A stretch of 64,000 nt of DNA from Nitrospira_D sp019636945. Its GTDB lineage: Bacteria > Nitrospirota > Nitrospiria > Nitrospirales > Nitrospiraceae. This document shows, in pieces, positions 36,601-42,909 of this stretch; the first letter of the stretch is position 1, and every line of letters starts with the position of its first letter. Below the pieces are notes generated by a model. The model did not search any database. It was not told the DNA's origin and saw only the letters and a program-made list of their open reading frames with translations. The stretch is from positions 70,178 through 134,177 of the forward strand of contig NZ_JBLFBO010000009.1 of assembly GCF_047338595.1 (NCBI RefSeq). The letters are read 5' to 3'. The position numbers were made by a program, and so were the translations under genes.

Positions 36601-38128
36601 GGTTGGTTGCAATCCCCTCCGCCAACATACGGACGATGCGGTCAAATGTTGCCCGCTCCAGGTCACGATAGGGGTCAGCCCGTCGAACAAGCGCAAACAA
36701 GTCCTCTTCGCTCCAGGTCTGGGTCGCGGCAGCGGCCACGAGCTGTTGCGCCAGGATGTCGAGCGGAGCTAACGGCACCTCGATACGGTCCAACGTGCCG
36801 TTCTTGATCGCCCGGATCAGCGAGGCACATTCGAGCAACTCATCTCTCGTCGTGGCGAACAGACGGCCTTTGGGAATCGCTTTAATCCAATGGCCGGCAC
36901 GCCCGATGCGTTGCAAGCAAGTGGCAATGGCTCGCGGCGACCCGATCTGGCAGACCAGATCGACCGTCCCCACATCGATGCCAAGCTCGAGTGAGGCCGT
37001 TGCCACGACCACGCGCGTCTTGCCGGACTTCAACCGTTCCTCGGCTGATAACCTGATCTGCCTTGACAGGCTGCCGTGATGAGCTGCCACCGCGTCGGAC
37101 CCAAGATCCAAGAGTCGCTCTTCCAGGTAGTGAGACACTCGTTCAGCCAAGCGGCGCGTATTGACGAACACCAGCGTCGTCCGGTGTTCCCGCACCAGCT
37201 CGGTGACACGGTCGTAGAGATCAGACCAGATGGCATTCGTCGCGATGGCACTCAATTCGTCTTTTGGGACTTCAACTGCGAGATCCATCTGGCGCCTATG
37301 GCCGACGTTGATGATCCGAGGAAGTGGTGAGGGCTGAGTGGTCAGGACTGAGGACTGAGTGTTGAGGGCTGAGTGAGTTGCGCATGACGAATGACCAATG
37401 ACCTGTGACAAGTCACGCTCGCCTCGTGAAGTAGGCTTCACGAACGACGCTGATCGGTTTCCCATCAGAAACCGCGCGACGGCTTCAATCGGCCGCTGCG
37501 TGGCGGAAAGGCCAATTCGTTGTGGTTTTGTGAACGTGAGGGCTTCCAGCCGTTCGAGTGACAGGGCGACATGAGATCCGCGCTTATTCGGTGCGAGTGC
37601 ATGAATCTCATCGACAATCACGGTGCGCACCGTCTGTAAGAGCTTTCGGCTCTTGTCAGCGGTCAATAGGATGAAAAGCGATTCGGGAGTCGTAACGAGA
37701 ATATGCGGTGGCCGTTTGAGCATCTGCTGGCGATCCGTCATCGGCGTATCGCCGGTACGGACGAGCACCCGAAGCTCCGGCATCATGAGTCCAGCCTGCA
37801 GCGCACGCATTCCGATCTCGGCCAACGGTTTCTGAAGATTCTTCTGGATATCGTTGCTCAGCGCCTTGAGCGGCGAGACATAGAGCACATGCGTTTGGTC
37901 ATCCAGATTACGAGCAAGAGCCTGCTTGAAGAGCTGATCGATGCAGGAGAGAAACGCCGCAAGAGTCTTACCTGAGCCGGTCGGCGCAGCAATGAGCGCA
38001 TCTGCACCTGATTGAATCGCCGGCCAGGCCTGGACTTGCACATCAGTCGGCTCATCAAACGATGCCTGAAACCATTCAGCAATGAGGGGATGAAAACCCG
38101 AGAGCGGCATGGTGCGAGATCGTACCAC
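33608..38128 (-). CDS. lhr: Lhr-type superfamily 2 ATP-dependent helicase
   Basis: A 1506-residue helicase close to full-length E. coli Lhr. Motif I is AAPTGSGKTLAAFL (about residue 50), motif II DEIHAL, motif III LSATQRP, and motif VI HRIGRAGHW reads as QRIGRAGHWIKA. A winged-helix and Lhr C-terminal region follows. Lhr enzymes translocate 3'-5' on single-stranded DNA and act in DNA repair. Odd points are four segments encoded by 7-bp-period repeat DNA: about residues 222-269 between SF2 domains, and shorter ones further on (peptides such as THSALNTQSSVL, TQSSALSG, STSTQHSTLSAQ). They keep the frame open and are absent from what I know of the family. Confidence 0.93.
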   Translation of the reverse strand: MVRSRTMPLSGFHPLIAEWFQASFDEPTDVQVQAWPAIQSGADALIAAPTGSGKTLAAFLSCIDQLFKQALARNLDDQTHVLYVSPLKALSNDIQKNLQKPLAEIGMRALQAGLMMPELRVLVRTGDTPMTDRQQMLKRPPHILVTTPESLFILLTADKSRKLLQTVRTVIVDEIHALAPNKRGSHVALSLERLEALTFTKPQRIGLSATQRPIEAVARFLMGNRSASFVKPTSRGERDLSQVIGHSSCATHSALNTQSSVLTTQPSPLPRIINVGHRRQMDLAVEVPKDELSAIATNAIWSDLYDRVTELVREHRTTLVFVNTRRLAERVSHYLEERLLDLGSDAVAAHHGSLSRQIRLSAEERLKSGKTRVVVATASLELGIDVGTVDLVCQIGSPRAIATCLQRIGRAGHWIKAIPKGRLFATTRDELLECASLIRAIKNGTLDRIEVPLAPLDILAQQLVAAAATQTWSEEDLFALVRRADPYRDLERATFDRIVRMLAEGIATNRGRGLAYLYHDQINHRIKGRRGARLAAITSGGAIPDTATYAVVAEPEGTVVGTVDEDFAVESLAGDIMLLGNTSWRIKGVESGKVRVEDAHGAPPSIPFWLGEAPSRTAELSAEVAGLRSEIERLTSADPSPESCHLSALSWLRQECALDARGAQQVIEYVLSGNAVLGVVPTQDCVVAERFFDESGGMQLVLHTPFGGRINKAWGLALRKRFCVTFDFELQAAATDNGLVISLGEKHSFPLESVFSYLHSNSVRETLIQAVLLAPMFATRWRWNASRALALLRFSNGKKVPPQIQRMKSEDLLAAVFPDAIACQENLTGQRAVRHIPDHPLVQETLRDCLTDAMDLEGLIAVLRRIETGTIRCVAVDTPTPSVFSHEILNANPYAFLDDAPLEERRARAVEMRRTLPPDLLGQVGALDPEAIAEVARESWPVVRDADELHDALLTLFWLPESEVTQWAAYLPLLMESGRAVLLTVKGEASGVKGWVATENRERVERVLEGEEDATLDTIVLGWMESTGPMTTVELAERLHLPVSPIDAAMVRLESQGQVLRGQFRPHAALRTQSSALSGTPPPEWCYRRLLARIHRLTIGILRKEVEPVSATDFMRFLLQWQHVVPGSRQHGEAGLQRVIAQLAGFEAAASAWEPQLLRSRMAKYDPELLDRLCLGGAVCWGRLSPHPRFSQSGDSERRRIVPTSIAPISLFPREDSDWLMKSVRSEATTAPAEPTSQLSPVAQDLYRALGQQGASFFNDLVRITHYLQTEVEQGLWELVAAGFATADGFDNLRSLMDPHRRRAEGRERGRRPRHTAGRWSLLRGTEPLMVDGQWSSGPDQAISHQPSAIGSSTSTQHSTLSAQVAHQLLRRYGVVFRDLLARESLVQSWRDLLVQYRRMEMAGEVRGGRFVSGFTGEQFALPEAVEALRAIRKTSGASSHEIKLSATDPLNLAGVILPGPRVPAVPTNFLVLKDGVLVRAVVGRQGDGPLAVTEPFGSATVERST
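34034..34150. repeat. 7-bp-period array inside lhr (3' part)
   Basis: Plus-strand units GTGTTGA, GTGCTGA, then four consecutive ATGGCTG-type units (34080-34107), then TGACCAT, TGACCAT, CAACCAT. On the lhr coding strand it reads as a Ser/Thr/Gln-rich peptide of about 37 residues just before VAHQLLRRYGVVFRD, at a place where Lhr proteins normally continue without such a segment. Confidence 0.8.
34892..34936. repeat. 7-bp-period array inside lhr (second site)
   Basis: Units AAAGTGC, TGAGGAC, TGAGTGC, GGAGTGC, TGCGTGA at 7-bp spacing. Translated on the minus strand it gives ALRTQSSALSG inside an otherwise normal RGQF...EWCYRRLLARIH stretch, an insertion of about 15 residues. Confidence 0.75.
36184..36218. 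repeat. short 7-bp-period array inside lhr (third site)
   Basis: Five units: GAGCTGA, CAGGTGA, CAGCTTT, CAGGTGA, GGGATCT. It encodes part of SADPSPESCHLSALSW in Lhr. It is the shortest and most degenerate copy, so its membership is less certain. Confidence 0.5.
37322..37461. repeat. composite 7-bp array plus palindrome inside lhr (first site)
   Basis: From 37324 come eight units of NNNNTGA type (GTGGTGA, GGGCTGA, GTGGTCA, GGACTGA twice, GTGTTGA, GGGCTGA, GTGAGTT). After a 1-bp slip there are units spaced 7 bp with TGA at 37385, 37392, 37399 and 37406. It ends with a CGTGAAG-TAGG-CTTCACG hairpin and the reverse of the 16-mer GCGTCGTTCGTGAAGC (37435-37450). It adds about 46 residues between the two helicase lobes of Lhr. 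Confidence 0.85.
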
Positions 38129-38565
38129 ACCGACAACAACGACTCTATCGCCGTGCAGTAGCGCATCGCACGATCAGGCTATAGCCGAATGTCCTCCTCC
38201 AATCGTCGCATCGCAGGAATCCCACCGGTTCTTGTTCAGCGCTTGAGAAACTAAGCCATCCACCCCACCGTCACCGATACTGGTTCGCCAAGAGGGTGTA
38301 CAGCGCCGTCCAGTCATCCTGCCGCAACAGAGACACGGCATCGCCACTGCTGCCCCTTCCCAGCTAAAGAGCCCGAGCCTCCCCTGCATCGTCCGTCTCA
38401 AGCAATTGTGCATACTCCCACGTCTAGGTCTCGGCAAAGGGTATCGGGTATTAAGTTGCGAGTCTGAAGATGCTTGACCCCCAGACAACTTGAAACATGA
38501 AACCCGAAACTTGACACTCAGCCCCCATTCCCCTGCACGTAGCACCTGTGGCATCATATCGCCTG
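38129..38565. other. intergenic region with a possible gene remnant
   Basis: A 437-bp stretch between the lhr start and a glycosyltransferase start. On the minus strand about 38271-38350 encodes GDAVSLLRQDDWTALYTLL followed by ANQYR and a stop. That stretch looks protein-like but has an in-frame stop just upstream and no start, so it could be the end of a decayed gene. The right part carries a 7-bp repeat array. Confidence 0.3.
38486..38520. repeat. 7-bp tandem array (TGAAACN type)
   Basis: Units ACAACTT, GAAACAT, GAAACCC, GAAACTT and GACACTC at 7-bp steps, between the divergent lhr and glycosyltransferase genes. Same unit type as the arms of the palindromes at 40.2 and 42.8 kb. Confidence 0.75.
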
Positions 38566-39291
38566 ATGCATCTCTCCATCATCATCCCGGCCTTCAACGA
38601 AGCGCGTCTGATCGAACAGACTCTGCGATCCGTGACAACGTCATTGGCCGCAAACGCAGGATCCGGTTTCACATCGGAAGTGATCGTCGTCGACAACAAT
38701 TCCACGGACAATACTGCGCAACTGGCCAGAGACGCCGGTGCCCGTGTTGTTTTCGAACCGATCAATCAAATTGGGCGGGCGCGTAATGCAGGTGCCGCCC
38801 AGGCCACCGGCGAGTGGCTGCTGTTCCTCGATGCGGACAGTTTGCTGAGTGCGGAACTGTTGGCGGATATTCTCTGTCTGATCGACTCCGGGAAATACGT
38901 CGGCTGCGGGAGTACGTTACGGATGGATGGCTTGCCCTGGTGGGCGCGTCTCACATTGCAACTCTGGACCAGGACCTCGATCCTCTGTCGTTGGGCGGCC
39001 GGAGCGCTCGTGGTCTGCCGGCGCGATGCGTTTCAGGACGTCGGCGGATTCGACCAGGAACTCTATGCGTTAGACGAAGTGCGGCTCAGTAAACAGCTGA
39101 AGCAATGGGGACGGCGGCAGGGATTGCAATTCACCATTCTCACCAAGCATCCCCTCGAAACCTCATCCCGTAAAGTCTCGCTTTATTCGGGCCTGGAGAT
39201 TGCCGGTCAGATCTTCCGAATTTTTCTCCTACCCAAACGAACCTTGCAGGACAAAAAGCATCTCTCCGTCTGGTACGACGGGAGACGCTGA
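38566..39291 (+). CDS. family 2 glycosyltransferase
   Basis: A 241-residue GT-A enzyme. MHLSIIIPAFNEARLIEQTL opens the fold, VIVVDNNSTDNTAQLA is the nucleotide-sugar loop, and LLFLDADSLLSAELL holds the DxD-type metal site. An acceptor-side segment GGFDQELYALDEVRLSKQL supplies the ED-like catalytic region. The C-terminus (FRIFLLPKRTLQDKKHL) may lie on the membrane. The substrate is unknown; TuaG- or DolP-Man-type lipid or glycan transfer is plausible. The ATG at 38566 is preferred to an upstream frame at 38548 because the fold starts there. Confidence 0.88.
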   Translation: MHLSIIIPAFNEARLIEQTLRSVTTSLAANAGSGFTSEVIVVDNNSTDNTAQLARDAGARVVFEPINQIGRARNAGAAQATGEWLLFLDADSLLSAELLADILCLIDSGKYVGCGSTLRMDGLPWWARLTLQLWTRTSILCRWAAGALVVCRRDAFQDVGGFDQELYALDEVRLSKQLKQWGRRQGLQFTILTKHPLETSSRKVSLYSGLEIAGQIFRIFLLPKRTLQDKKHLSVWYDGRR

Positions 39292-39296
39292 CAAAT

Positions 39297-39355
39297 AGTT
39301 TCAGGTTTCAGGCCTGATGATTTTGGCTTCCACGTAACTCGAAACGTGAAACTCC
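39297..39355. repeat. palindromic 7-bp-period element between convergent genes
   Basis: Left arm AGTTTCAGGTTTCAGG and right arm CTCGAAACGTGAAACTCC are near-complementary and built of GTTTCAN/TGAAACN units. It sits between the convergent glycosyltransferase and molybdoenzyme genes, where it could also act as a terminator. Confidence 0.7.
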
Positions 39356-39367
39356 GGATGCAGCGGT

Positions 39368-40141
39368 CTAAATGCCGGCGTACCACTCATACCCTTGATC
39401 CTCCCAATAGCCGCCTTTTCCCCCACCGATACCGGCTAGAAACTCAACCAGTTCAATCTTCATGACGTACTTGGCCTGTTTGTACCCAAGCTGGCGCTCA
39501 AACCGCAGCCGCAGGGGCGCGCCGTGTGGAATATCCAATGCCACGTCATTGAGCTCGTAGGCCAAGATCGTCTGGGGATGATAACAATCGGCCACCGCCA
39601 TACTCTCGTAATAGGCAATCCCTTCGTCGTCCACGTCAGCACAGTGAAATACCGCATACCGCGCATTTGGCAGTGGCTCGACCTGGTGCATCAAGTCTCC
39701 GATTGGCACACCGGTCCATTTGCCGATAGCACTCCAGCCCTCTACGCAATCATGACGCGTGATCTGTGTGCGCGCAGGCAGTTCTTTCAATGCGGCCAGC
39801 GACCAACTTCTCGGCGACTTGACCAGGCCGACTATTTCCAGCGTCCATTCAGAAAAATTCCGTGCGACATGCTCGGCGTACAGTTCTGTCCCTGGATCGG
39901 TATTGCCGTTCGCCGGGAAGACGGTCGAGATGTCGGCCTCGCCATATTCTTTGGCCAGGGCCTCGCGCGGAGTCACCGCCCGTTGCACGATTTCCGTCAC
40001 CCGTTCTGCCTTACTGAGAATATTGGGAAACCAACTGCTCTGCGAGAGATTGTCACAACCGGACAGTACGACCACACTCGCTGCCCCGACGGTCCCCTTC
40101 AGGAACTGTCGCCGCCTCATTGATTGTTGTTGTGGAATCAT
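39368..40141 (-). CDS. Tat-exported molybdopterin oxidoreductase (sulfite oxidase/MsrP family)
   Basis: A 257-residue enzyme from the ATG at 40141, set by GGAGG 6 bp upstream. The longer frame from 40207 would translate repeat DNA. It has a twin-arginine signal (MRRRQFLKGTVGAASVV) with a lipobox-like LSGC. The molybdopterin domain follows: TRHDCVEGWSAIGKWTGVPI with the molybdenum-ligating Cys in the DCVEGW block, then HCADVDDEGIAYYESM and IPHGAPLRLRFERQLGYKQAKYV. Related enzymes reduce or oxidise sulfur compounds such as protein methionine sulfoxide; the substrate here is open. The cytochrome b gene upstream is its likely electron partner. Confidence 0.88.
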   Translation of the reverse strand: MIPQQQSMRRRQFLKGTVGAASVVVLSGCDNLSQSSWFPNILSKAERVTEIVQRAVTPREALAKEYGEADISTVFPANGNTDPGTELYAEHVARNFSEWTLEIVGLVKSPRSWSLAALKELPARTQITRHDCVEGWSAIGKWTGVPIGDLMHQVEPLPNARYAVFHCADVDDEGIAYYESMAVADCYHPQTILAYELNDVALDIPHGAPLRLRFERQLGYKQAKYVMKIELVEFLAGIGGGKGGYWEDQGYEWYAGI

Positions 40142-40191
40142 ATTGCCTCCGTAATCAGTGGTAGGTGTGGGAGCTTCTGGTATCATGGATC

Positions 40192-40320
40192 GAGTTTCAT
40201 GTTTCATGTTTAACGTTTCAAGTTATACAGGAGTTACACTTCTCAGACCTGAAGCCTGAAAGATGAAACCTGAAACTATTGACCGTGCCGCTTCACGCTT
40301 CACGAATGACGCTTCACATG
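40192..40320. repeat. long palindromic 7-bp-period element, core shared with 42811-42905
   Basis: Left arm: GTTTCAT, GTTTCAT, GTTTAAC, GTTTCAA. Right arm: CCTGAAG, CCTGAAA, GATGAAA, CCTGAAA. The two arms pair over most of 18 bp. The centre CAAGTTATACAG...TCTCAGACCTGAA is nearly repeated at 42838-42871. The right end (40289-40320) is CGCTTCA units that also encode the last residues of the cytochrome b gene. Confidence 0.8.
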
Positions 40321-41220
40321 TTCAACGATGAACCATCCTGTAATCATCGAACGGATGTTGTTGAAGAACCCGGTCACGATCACCTGGACCACATGAATCA
40401 GAATGAACCCGACGAATGCAAAACAGGTGATGAAGTGGATCGTCCTGGCAGCCTGACGCCCACCCAATACCGTCAAGAGCCAGGGAACTGCGGTGTCGAT
40501 CGTCGGCGACATCGCGAGACCGGTCAGCACGATCAACGGCCCCAGAAGGAACAACACCGTGGCGTAGGCCAATTTTTGCAGCACGTTGTACCGCCTGGCT
40601 TCTTCACCGATTGGGTGCCTGAAGACCAGGTGCTCCTTAAGAGACTTCCCGATGCTGCGCCAATCCCTGCCGGTTGGAGCCAGATCACGTGTGACATGGC
40701 GGCTCGCGACGGCATAGGCGGTAAAAATCAACCCGTTGATCACGAAGAGCCAGGCAAAAAGCAGATGCCATTGCCGCCCCATCGCAAGCCATTTGGCGCT
40801 CGGAATCGTCGCCCAAGCGGGAAAGGCGCGGCGCATCCCATCGGAGTAACCGAGCACACCAGTCGTGTCGAACTGATGACCTAGAATAGTCGTGATACCT
40901 TTGACATCACCACTCTCCGTTGCCATAGGCCTAATCGACAGTAAAGCTTGATCACGATCAGAACGATCTCCCCAATAGAGTACCGGATGCGCATTGAAGA
41001 TCTGCAGTCCGCTCATAATGAGGATGATTAGGAATGGGACATTGAGCCAGTGACTGACCCGAACCGGCAGCCGATGGCGATAGACCCGTTCGATCGCACA
41101 GGGAGTCGCAACTGTGGTGGGACTCACTGTCGACAAGCCTTCAAATGCGGGCAGCGCTGCCATCAGCTTCGGGGCGGCTTCCTGACTGACCACTGCATCC
41201 GACTGAATGCGTACCGCCAT
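40300..41220 (-). CDS. cytochrome b561-type membrane subunit
   Basis: A 306-residue di-heme-type membrane protein. It opens with a soluble stretch, then RHRLPVRVSHWLNVPFLIIL with the first His ligands, GRQWHLLFAWLFVINGLIF, KLAYATVLFLLGPLIVLTGL and RTIHFITCFAFVGFILIHVV as successive helices with heme-ligand histidines. Such subunits pass quinol electrons to a periplasmic molybdoenzyme, and the Tat-exported molybdopterin gene follows immediately on the same strand. The last seven codons (EHVKRHS) are read from the 7-bp repeat element, so the natural C-terminus may have been changed by its insertion. Confidence 0.88.
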   Translation of the reverse strand: MAVRIQSDAVVSQEAAPKLMAALPAFEGLSTVSPTTVATPCAIERVYRHRLPVRVSHWLNVPFLIILIMSGLQIFNAHPVLYWGDRSDRDQALLSIRPMATESGDVKGITTILGHQFDTTGVLGYSDGMRRAFPAWATIPSAKWLAMGRQWHLLFAWLFVINGLIFTAYAVASRHVTRDLAPTGRDWRSIGKSLKEHLVFRHPIGEEARRYNVLQKLAYATVLFLLGPLIVLTGLAMSPTIDTAVPWLLTVLGGRQAARTIHFITCFAFVGFILIHVVQVIVTGFFNNIRSMITGWFIVEHVKRHS

Positions 41221-41300
41221 GATTCCACCTCCCCTTCTTGATGGACAACCTAGCGTTGTGTCGGAGATGCAGATGGTTTCTTACAGCCGAGCGTGATGTG

Positions 41301-41410
41301 TCAAGCGTCGTTCGTGAAGCGGTCGAGACGATGGGTTTCGAGTTTCTGATTCCAAGGTGCGGGTTGGAGATGGTTGTCTCCTGCATCACATGGAACGTGA
41401 AACCTGGAAC
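41301..41410. repeat. palindromic 7-bp-period element
   Basis: Begins with the 16-mer GCGTCGTTCGTGAAGC (41305-41320), identical to the reverse complement of 37435-37450. The following GGGTTTCGAGTTTCTGATTCC pairs with TGGAACGTGAAACCTGGAACC at the right end (16 of 22 pairs). It lies in the gene-free stretch between the cytochrome b start and the EMK-repeat gene. Confidence 0.75.
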
Positions 41411-41451
41411 CCCGTCATCGGCACTTTTTTCTAACCAACTTCCAGAAACAA

Positions 41452-41488
41452 CAAGGCCCGCGGTTGGGTTATCCAACCGCAGGCCTTG
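41452..41488 (-). terminator. strong hairpin terminator of the EMK-repeat gene
   Basis: CAAGGCC-CGCGGTTGG pairs with CCAACCGC-AGGCCTTG around a GTTA loop. On the minus strand it is followed by TTGTTGTTT. It lies about 28 bp after the stop of the 105-residue repeat protein. Confidence 0.75.
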
Positions 41489-41515
41489 GAGGTAGGACTG
41501 TGTGGAGCTTTGTAG

Positions 41516-41833
41516 TTAGTATCCCATTGCTCCCTTGAGATTGCCCTTCATAGCATCCTTGCTGGCCTTCATGTCCTCCTTCATGGCATCTTTCGAAGCC
41601 TTCATGGAGTCCATTTTGCCCTTCATCTCCCCTTTCATCTCATCTTTCATCACGCCGGGCTTGCCTTTCATGGCATCCATGTTTGCCTTCATGTCGCCCT
41701 TCATCGAGTCCATATCGTGCTTCATCTCACCCTTCATCTCGTTGGCCATCGATCCCATCTCACCGGCCAATGACATCGTCCCGACACACATCAGACCGAC
41801 AACTGCTGCCACTGTGATCATCGTCGTCTTCAT
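41516..41833 (-). CDS. exported Met/Lys-rich repeat protein (EMK type)
   Basis: A 105-residue protein from the ATG at 41833 (AGGAGG directly upstream). It has a signal peptide (TVAAVVGLMCVGTMSLA), then repeats built on KxxMKxxM: GEMKHDMDSMKGDMKANMDA, MKDEMKGEMKGKMDSMK, AMKEDMKASKDAMKG. More than 15 Met and about 20 Lys occur in 85 residues, with no Cys. It is a relative of the protein at 25684-26052 (shared GEMGSMA-E-KGEMK start). A helical, possibly metal- or surfactant-like periplasmic peptide; function unknown. The frame from 42181 upstream is not the start. Confidence 0.78.
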   Translation of the reverse strand: MKTTMITVAAVVGLMCVGTMSLAGEMGSMANEMKGEMKHDMDSMKGDMKANMDAMKGKPGVMKDEMKGEMKGKMDSMKASKDAMKEDMKASKDAMKGNLKGAMGY

Positions 41834-41888
41834 TGAAAACCTCCTGATAGTGAATGATGGATTGACCTCATGAACACACAACATCCGA

Positions 41889-42359
41889 TTAGTCCCGCAC
41901 CTTCGTCTGCTTCTGTACCTCCGGCCAGTTGGTATTGGCCTGTTGGATATACCCCGGAACATCCGACAGCCATCGCGTCCGGACCGTCTCACTATAATTG
42001 AGATAAAGTGTATCATGGACCACGCTGAAGGCCTCTGGATCGATCTTGGCCTTATACCCTTTTGCCATCCCATAGGCGCAGTAGCCGCCATATTGCGGGG
42101 CATACTTGGCCGGATCAGCAGCAAAGGCCTCACGATGCAAGGCTGACGCAAAGAGAAAGGTTGAGCCCAGAAATTCAGCATGAAACTCCGGCAATCCCTT
42201 CACTGGTTTCTGCTCAGTCACATAGGCCACGGGATCGTAGCCATCGATCGCCAGACCGTTCCGTTCAAAGAACGCTCCAGCAGTTGCATTGCCTACAGAC
42301 AGAATGATTCCGCATACCGCCAACGAGAGAGTTTGTCCGTATCGCTTCATACATGTCAT
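41889..42359 (-). CDS. exported YHS-domain protein
   Basis: A 156-residue protein with signal peptide (LSLAVCGIILSVGNATA) and a YHS-like domain: GLAIDGYDPVAYVTEQKPVKG followed by FLFASALHREAFAADPAKYAPQYGGYCAYG (about residues 69-98). The domain is common in metal-handling proteins and often binds copper or other metal ions through Cys and Tyr; a single Cys is present in GGYCAYG. It is 55 bp upstream of the EMK-repeat gene on the same strand, possibly co-transcribed. Either of two ATGs (42359, 42350) may start it. Confidence 0.82.
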   Translation of the reverse strand: MTCMKRYGQTLSLAVCGIILSVGNATAGAFFERNGLAIDGYDPVAYVTEQKPVKGLPEFHAEFLGSTFLFASALHREAFAADPAKYAPQYGGYCAYGMAKGYKAKIDPEAFSVVHDTLYLNYSETVRTRWLSDVPGYIQQANTNWPEVQKQTKVRD

Positions 42360-42446
42360 CCATAAGAATTCAGTATGTCACGTCGATCCCAGCGAGACTC
42401 TACCCAATCCACAGAGAGACAGCGTACATCTTTCAATCGGGAATAC

Positions 42447-42728
42447 TCAGCTACCGGAGCGTACACGGCTTGCGCGAGTAACAAAGGCCTCCCGCAGGCG
42501 ATCCATATTCTTGGGGTTCTCCTCAGCCTGGGGTAGTAACCCCACAGTCTTTCTCACCGTCGCAATCTGCTTCACATAGGTCTCACAGCCGGCACACATC
42601 GCCAAGTGCAGAACGATCTGTCGTTTGCGTTCATCACCGATATGCTCGTCTAAATAAGCTGACGCCCACTGCACAACCTCCTGACAGGTGATCTCTGGGA
42701 CAATCCCCGGTCCCTCTTCCTGTGCCAT
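42447..42728 (-). CDS. zinc-finger anti-sigma factor
   Basis: A 93-residue soluble protein with the ZAS signature: TCQEVVQWASAYLDEHIGDE with an early Cys, then HLAMCAGC as the Hx3Cx2C zinc site (about residues 41-48). Anti-sigma factors with this domain bind and inhibit ECF sigma factors, often releasing them on oxidation of the Cys-zinc site. There is no membrane span, so it is cytoplasmic. It lies behind the ECF-like sigma gene, separated by 181 bp that hold a palindromic repeat. Confidence 0.85.
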   Translation of the reverse strand: MAQEEGPGIVPEITCQEVVQWASAYLDEHIGDERKRQIVLHLAMCAGCETYVKQIATVRKTVGLLPQAEENPKNMDRLREAFVTRASRVRSGS

Positions 42729-42810
42729 CGTTAGGACCCTCCCTATGCTCTAGAACTGTGTCGGTCCTGGCGGGGTTTTCTTACAAGGCACCTGATTATC
42801 CCCCCGTCAA

Positions 42811-42905
42811 GAGTTTCAGGTTTCAAGTTCAACGTCTCAAGTTATGCAGAGACCGAAAGTCTCAGACCTGAAACTTGAAACATGAAACGTGAAACCGTGA
42901 ACCAC
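42811..42905. repeat. palindromic 7-bp-period element between sigma and anti-sigma genes
   Basis: Arms GTTTCAGGTTTCAAG (42813-42827) and CTTGAAACATGAAAC (42874-42888) pair with one mismatch, and an inner GAGAC-CGAAA-GTCTC hairpin caps it. The core CAAGTTATGCAG...TCTCAGACCTGAA matches the element at 40192-40320. It fills the gap between the sigma factor stop and the anti-sigma start and would form a long mRNA hairpin there. Confidence 0.8.
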
Positions 42906-42909
42906 GACG

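Noticed and set aside
42182..42359. Long frame 41516-42181 as one 221-residue protein
   Set aside because: Its first 116 residues are antisense-like to the YHS gene and lack sense composition. The AGGAGG at 41841 and signal peptide fix the start at 41833.
37322..42905. CRISPR array
   Set aside because: Units are 7 bp with no spacers of 30-40 bp and drift between units. No cas gene is present.
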